Shown: in pieces, positions 62,713 through 64,000 of the stretch
Layout of the letters: each line of letters begins with the position of its first letter
Numbering within the stretch: the first letter of the stretch is position 1
Source: an uncultured Shewanella sp.
GTDB taxonomy: Bacteria > Pseudomonadota > Gammaproteobacteria > Enterobacterales > Shewanellaceae
Direction: 5' to 3'
Length of the DNA stretch: 64,000 nt
Assembly (NCBI RefSeq): GCF_947497935.1
Contig: NZ_CANMIO010000004.1
Span: 186,001 to 250,000, forward strand
Notes under the pieces: generated by a model
What the model saw: the letters and a program-made list of their open reading frames with translations, nothing else
Told to the model about the DNA's origin: nothing
Database searches by the model: none
Made by a program: the position numbers and the translations under genes

Positions 62713-63669
62713 TTATGCAAAACCGTAGCGGTTCTTTCCGTTACGTTTAACTTCATACATAGCCTTATCTGCTTGCTCACATACCGTCGCAAACGACTGG
62801 TCGGTAAAAAGACTAATCCCGATACTCATGCCAATGGTGACACTGCGATTTTCGACTATTAACGGGCTGCTAAAAACACTCAAAATCTTATCGGCAGTAG
62901 ATGTAAGCAAGGCTTTATCGCTTGACTCATAAAGCATTACAAACTCATCGCCACCTAGCCTGGCCATAACATGCGTCATTAGAATTTGCTGTTGTAAAGT
63001 CTCGGCAATCTTAATCAGTAAGCTATCACCAAACTTATGCCCATAACGGTCGTTGTTAGCCTTAAAGTCATCTAAGTCGATAAACATTAAAGCCCCACTT
63101 CCATGGGATTGATACGACGTATTAAACGCCTTAATTAGTGCTTGTCGATTGAGTAAACCCGTTAGAGGATCACAATGAGCAAGCTTGGATAACTCCAGCT
63201 CATAGCGTTTCTCTTTAGTGATATCGACATGGGTCCCCATGATCCGCAGAGGCTCGCCATCAGCGTCATATTCAACGATACGCCCTCGATCTGAAACCCA
63301 ACTGATGCTGCCATCTTTATGCAGCATTCTATGAGTCACATCATAGGAGTCTGTTCTACCATTAATATGGTCATCAAAATTAGCGATGACCCAGTCACGA
63401 TCTTCTGGGTGCAGATTGCCTTTCCAACTGTCTATATGCGCTGCCAATTCGTCTATGCTGTAACCCAGCAAAGAACCCCACTCCATATTAAACATGGTTA
63501 AATTACCGCTGGGGATGTGCTGCTCCCACAGGCACAGGCCTGTGCCATCCAAGGCGGCATTGAGCTTCTGCTCTAAGGTTTTATTCTGTTCACGTAGCGA
63601 GGTATTCTCTGTCGCAAGTCGCGCATTCTCACTCGCTAACTTTGCCAACAATTTGTCTTTATCTGTCAC
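62713..63669 (-). CDS. PAS-GGDEF diguanylate cyclase
   Basis: A 318-residue cytosolic protein. A coiled coil (residues 5-35, ENARLATENTSLREQNKTLE) precedes a PAS/PAC domain (about 40-150: LWEQHIPSGNLTMFNMEWGS, HKDGSISWVSDRGRI and GTHVDITKEK). A GGDEF domain follows (about 160-318: DPLTGLLNRQALIKAF, FIDLDDFKANNDRYGHKFGD, RLGGDEFVMLYE). The active-site GGDEF is intact, so it should make cyclic di-GMP. No upstream membrane span is present. It converges with the LysR gene across a 43-base gap. Confidence 0.92.
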   Translation of the reverse strand: MTDKDKLLAKLASENARLATENTSLREQNKTLEQKLNAALDGTGLCLWEQHIPSGNLTMFNMEWGSLLGYSIDELAAHIDSWKGNLHPEDRDWVIANFDDHINGRTDSYDVTHRMLHKDGSISWVSDRGRIVEYDADGEPLRIMGTHVDITKEKRYELELSKLAHCDPLTGLLNRQALIKAFNTSYQSHGSGALMFIDLDDFKANNDRYGHKFGDSLLIKIAETLQQQILMTHVMARLGGDEFVMLYESSDKALLTSTADKILSVFSSPLIVENRSVTIGMSIGISLFTDQSFATVCEQADKAMYEVKRNGKNRYGFA

Positions 63670-63892
63670 GGTCCTAATTATCCTCTCCTTAGGCGCACCG
63701 ACTCATCTCCCATAGCTTTTTCAAATCTGCAACCACACAAAAGTAACAACAAACACCAAACAATAAAACCACAACAGCACGCGAGTAAGTACATACCAGC
63801 AACTTTTTAGCCCTAAAGTAATTAATTTCACTCAAATCATATTTTTGTCATGTAAAATATCCCTTGGTTAACTGACTGCTAATACTATATAC

Positions 63893-64000
63893 ATGATACT
63901 TAAAATCGGAATTGCTGGAGCCGGATTCTCTGGTGCTGTTATCGCCAATGAGCTAGCCAAAGCTGGCCACCAAGTAACAGTATTTGAGCCCCGAAAACAT
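63893..64000 (+). CDS. glf: Probable UDP-galactopyranose mutase, N-terminus (cut by window end)
   Basis: The first 36 codons from an ATG at 63893 give a Rossmann FAD-binding start, ILKIGIAGAGFSGAVIANEL then GHQVTVFEPRKH. The GAGFSGA loop and ELAKAGHQVTV match UDP-galactopyranose mutases, which make UDP-galactofuranose for surface polysaccharides, but other FAD enzymes share part of this. The gene runs past base 64000. Confidence 0.65.
   Translation, partial: MILKIGIAGAGFSGAVIANELAKAGHQVTVFEPRKH

Overview
The window looks like a piece of a Shewanella chromosome (marine Gammaproteobacteria). No rRNA or tRNA is present to prove this. The evidence is gene content and order: pcnB-folK-panB-panC beside yadG/yadH and hpt; a MetJ-type operator before an NhaC-family methionine transporter (metT) close to metY and a KatB-type catalase; a periplasmic nitrate reductase cluster in the order napDAGHB without napC; a peptidase S46; and several small DUF families common in Shewanella and Vibrio. 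Almost the whole window is ordinary, densely packed chromosomal sequence.

Layout. 1-8.7 kb: end of pcnB, folK, pantothenate genes, two small DUF proteins, then on the minus strand an ABC exporter (yadGH), hpt, ubiX and mpl. 9-15.4 kb: dcuB, bluB, a SIMPL-domain protein, a porin and a TPR-GGDEF protein. 15.5-21.1 kb: sulfur amino acid genes (metY and metT, each with MetJ-like boxes), a DUF3087 membrane protein and an RluF-like pseudouridine synthase. 21.1-23.3 kb: an island of repeats in which long imperfect inverted arms surround an XRE regulator and a 3 x 33 bp tandem repeat. 23.3-30.2 kb: peptidase S46, an aromatic amino acid permease, a yybP-ykoY manganese riboswitch with its GDT1/MneA-type exporter, dispersed repeats and a catalase. 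30.5-39.4 kb: small membrane protein, MenI-like thioesterase, nucleoside salvage (nup-deoD), a CsgD/VpsT-like regulator, DUF2238, serA and ygfZ. 40-44.3 kb: a three-gene ABC/FtsX/AttH-like lipoprotein operon. 44.6-49.7 kb: napDAGHB with a NarP-like site upstream. 49.7-53.7 kb: a decayed usp fragment beside an intact usp gene, an unknown lipoprotein divergent from an AraC-type regulator, and a DUF5062 protein. 53.7-60.8 kb: a six-gene minus-strand cluster for an uncharacterised chaperone-usher-like surface structure. 61.5-64 kb: an overlooked 46-residue gene, a LysR regulator, a PAS-GGDEF protein and the start of a probable UDP-galactopyranose mutase.

The most interesting region is 53.7-60.8 kb. 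Two secreted DUF4402-type subunits, a periplasmic pilus-type chaperone and a very large usher-like outer membrane protein are bracketed by two related SPOR-domain proteins. The usher carries an extra C-terminal region that itself resembles a SPOR domain. SPOR domains bind septal or denuded peptidoglycan, so the cluster may couple surface-fibre assembly to the cell wall or to the division site. This is inference from domain order. Intergenic hairpins after each subunit gene fit graded expression of subunits over assembly machinery.

Other points worth checking are the integron-like repeat island, a seven-codon Met-containing leader before metT, the dispersed intergenic repeat family, the partial usp duplication, and NapB with a lipoprotein-like signal.
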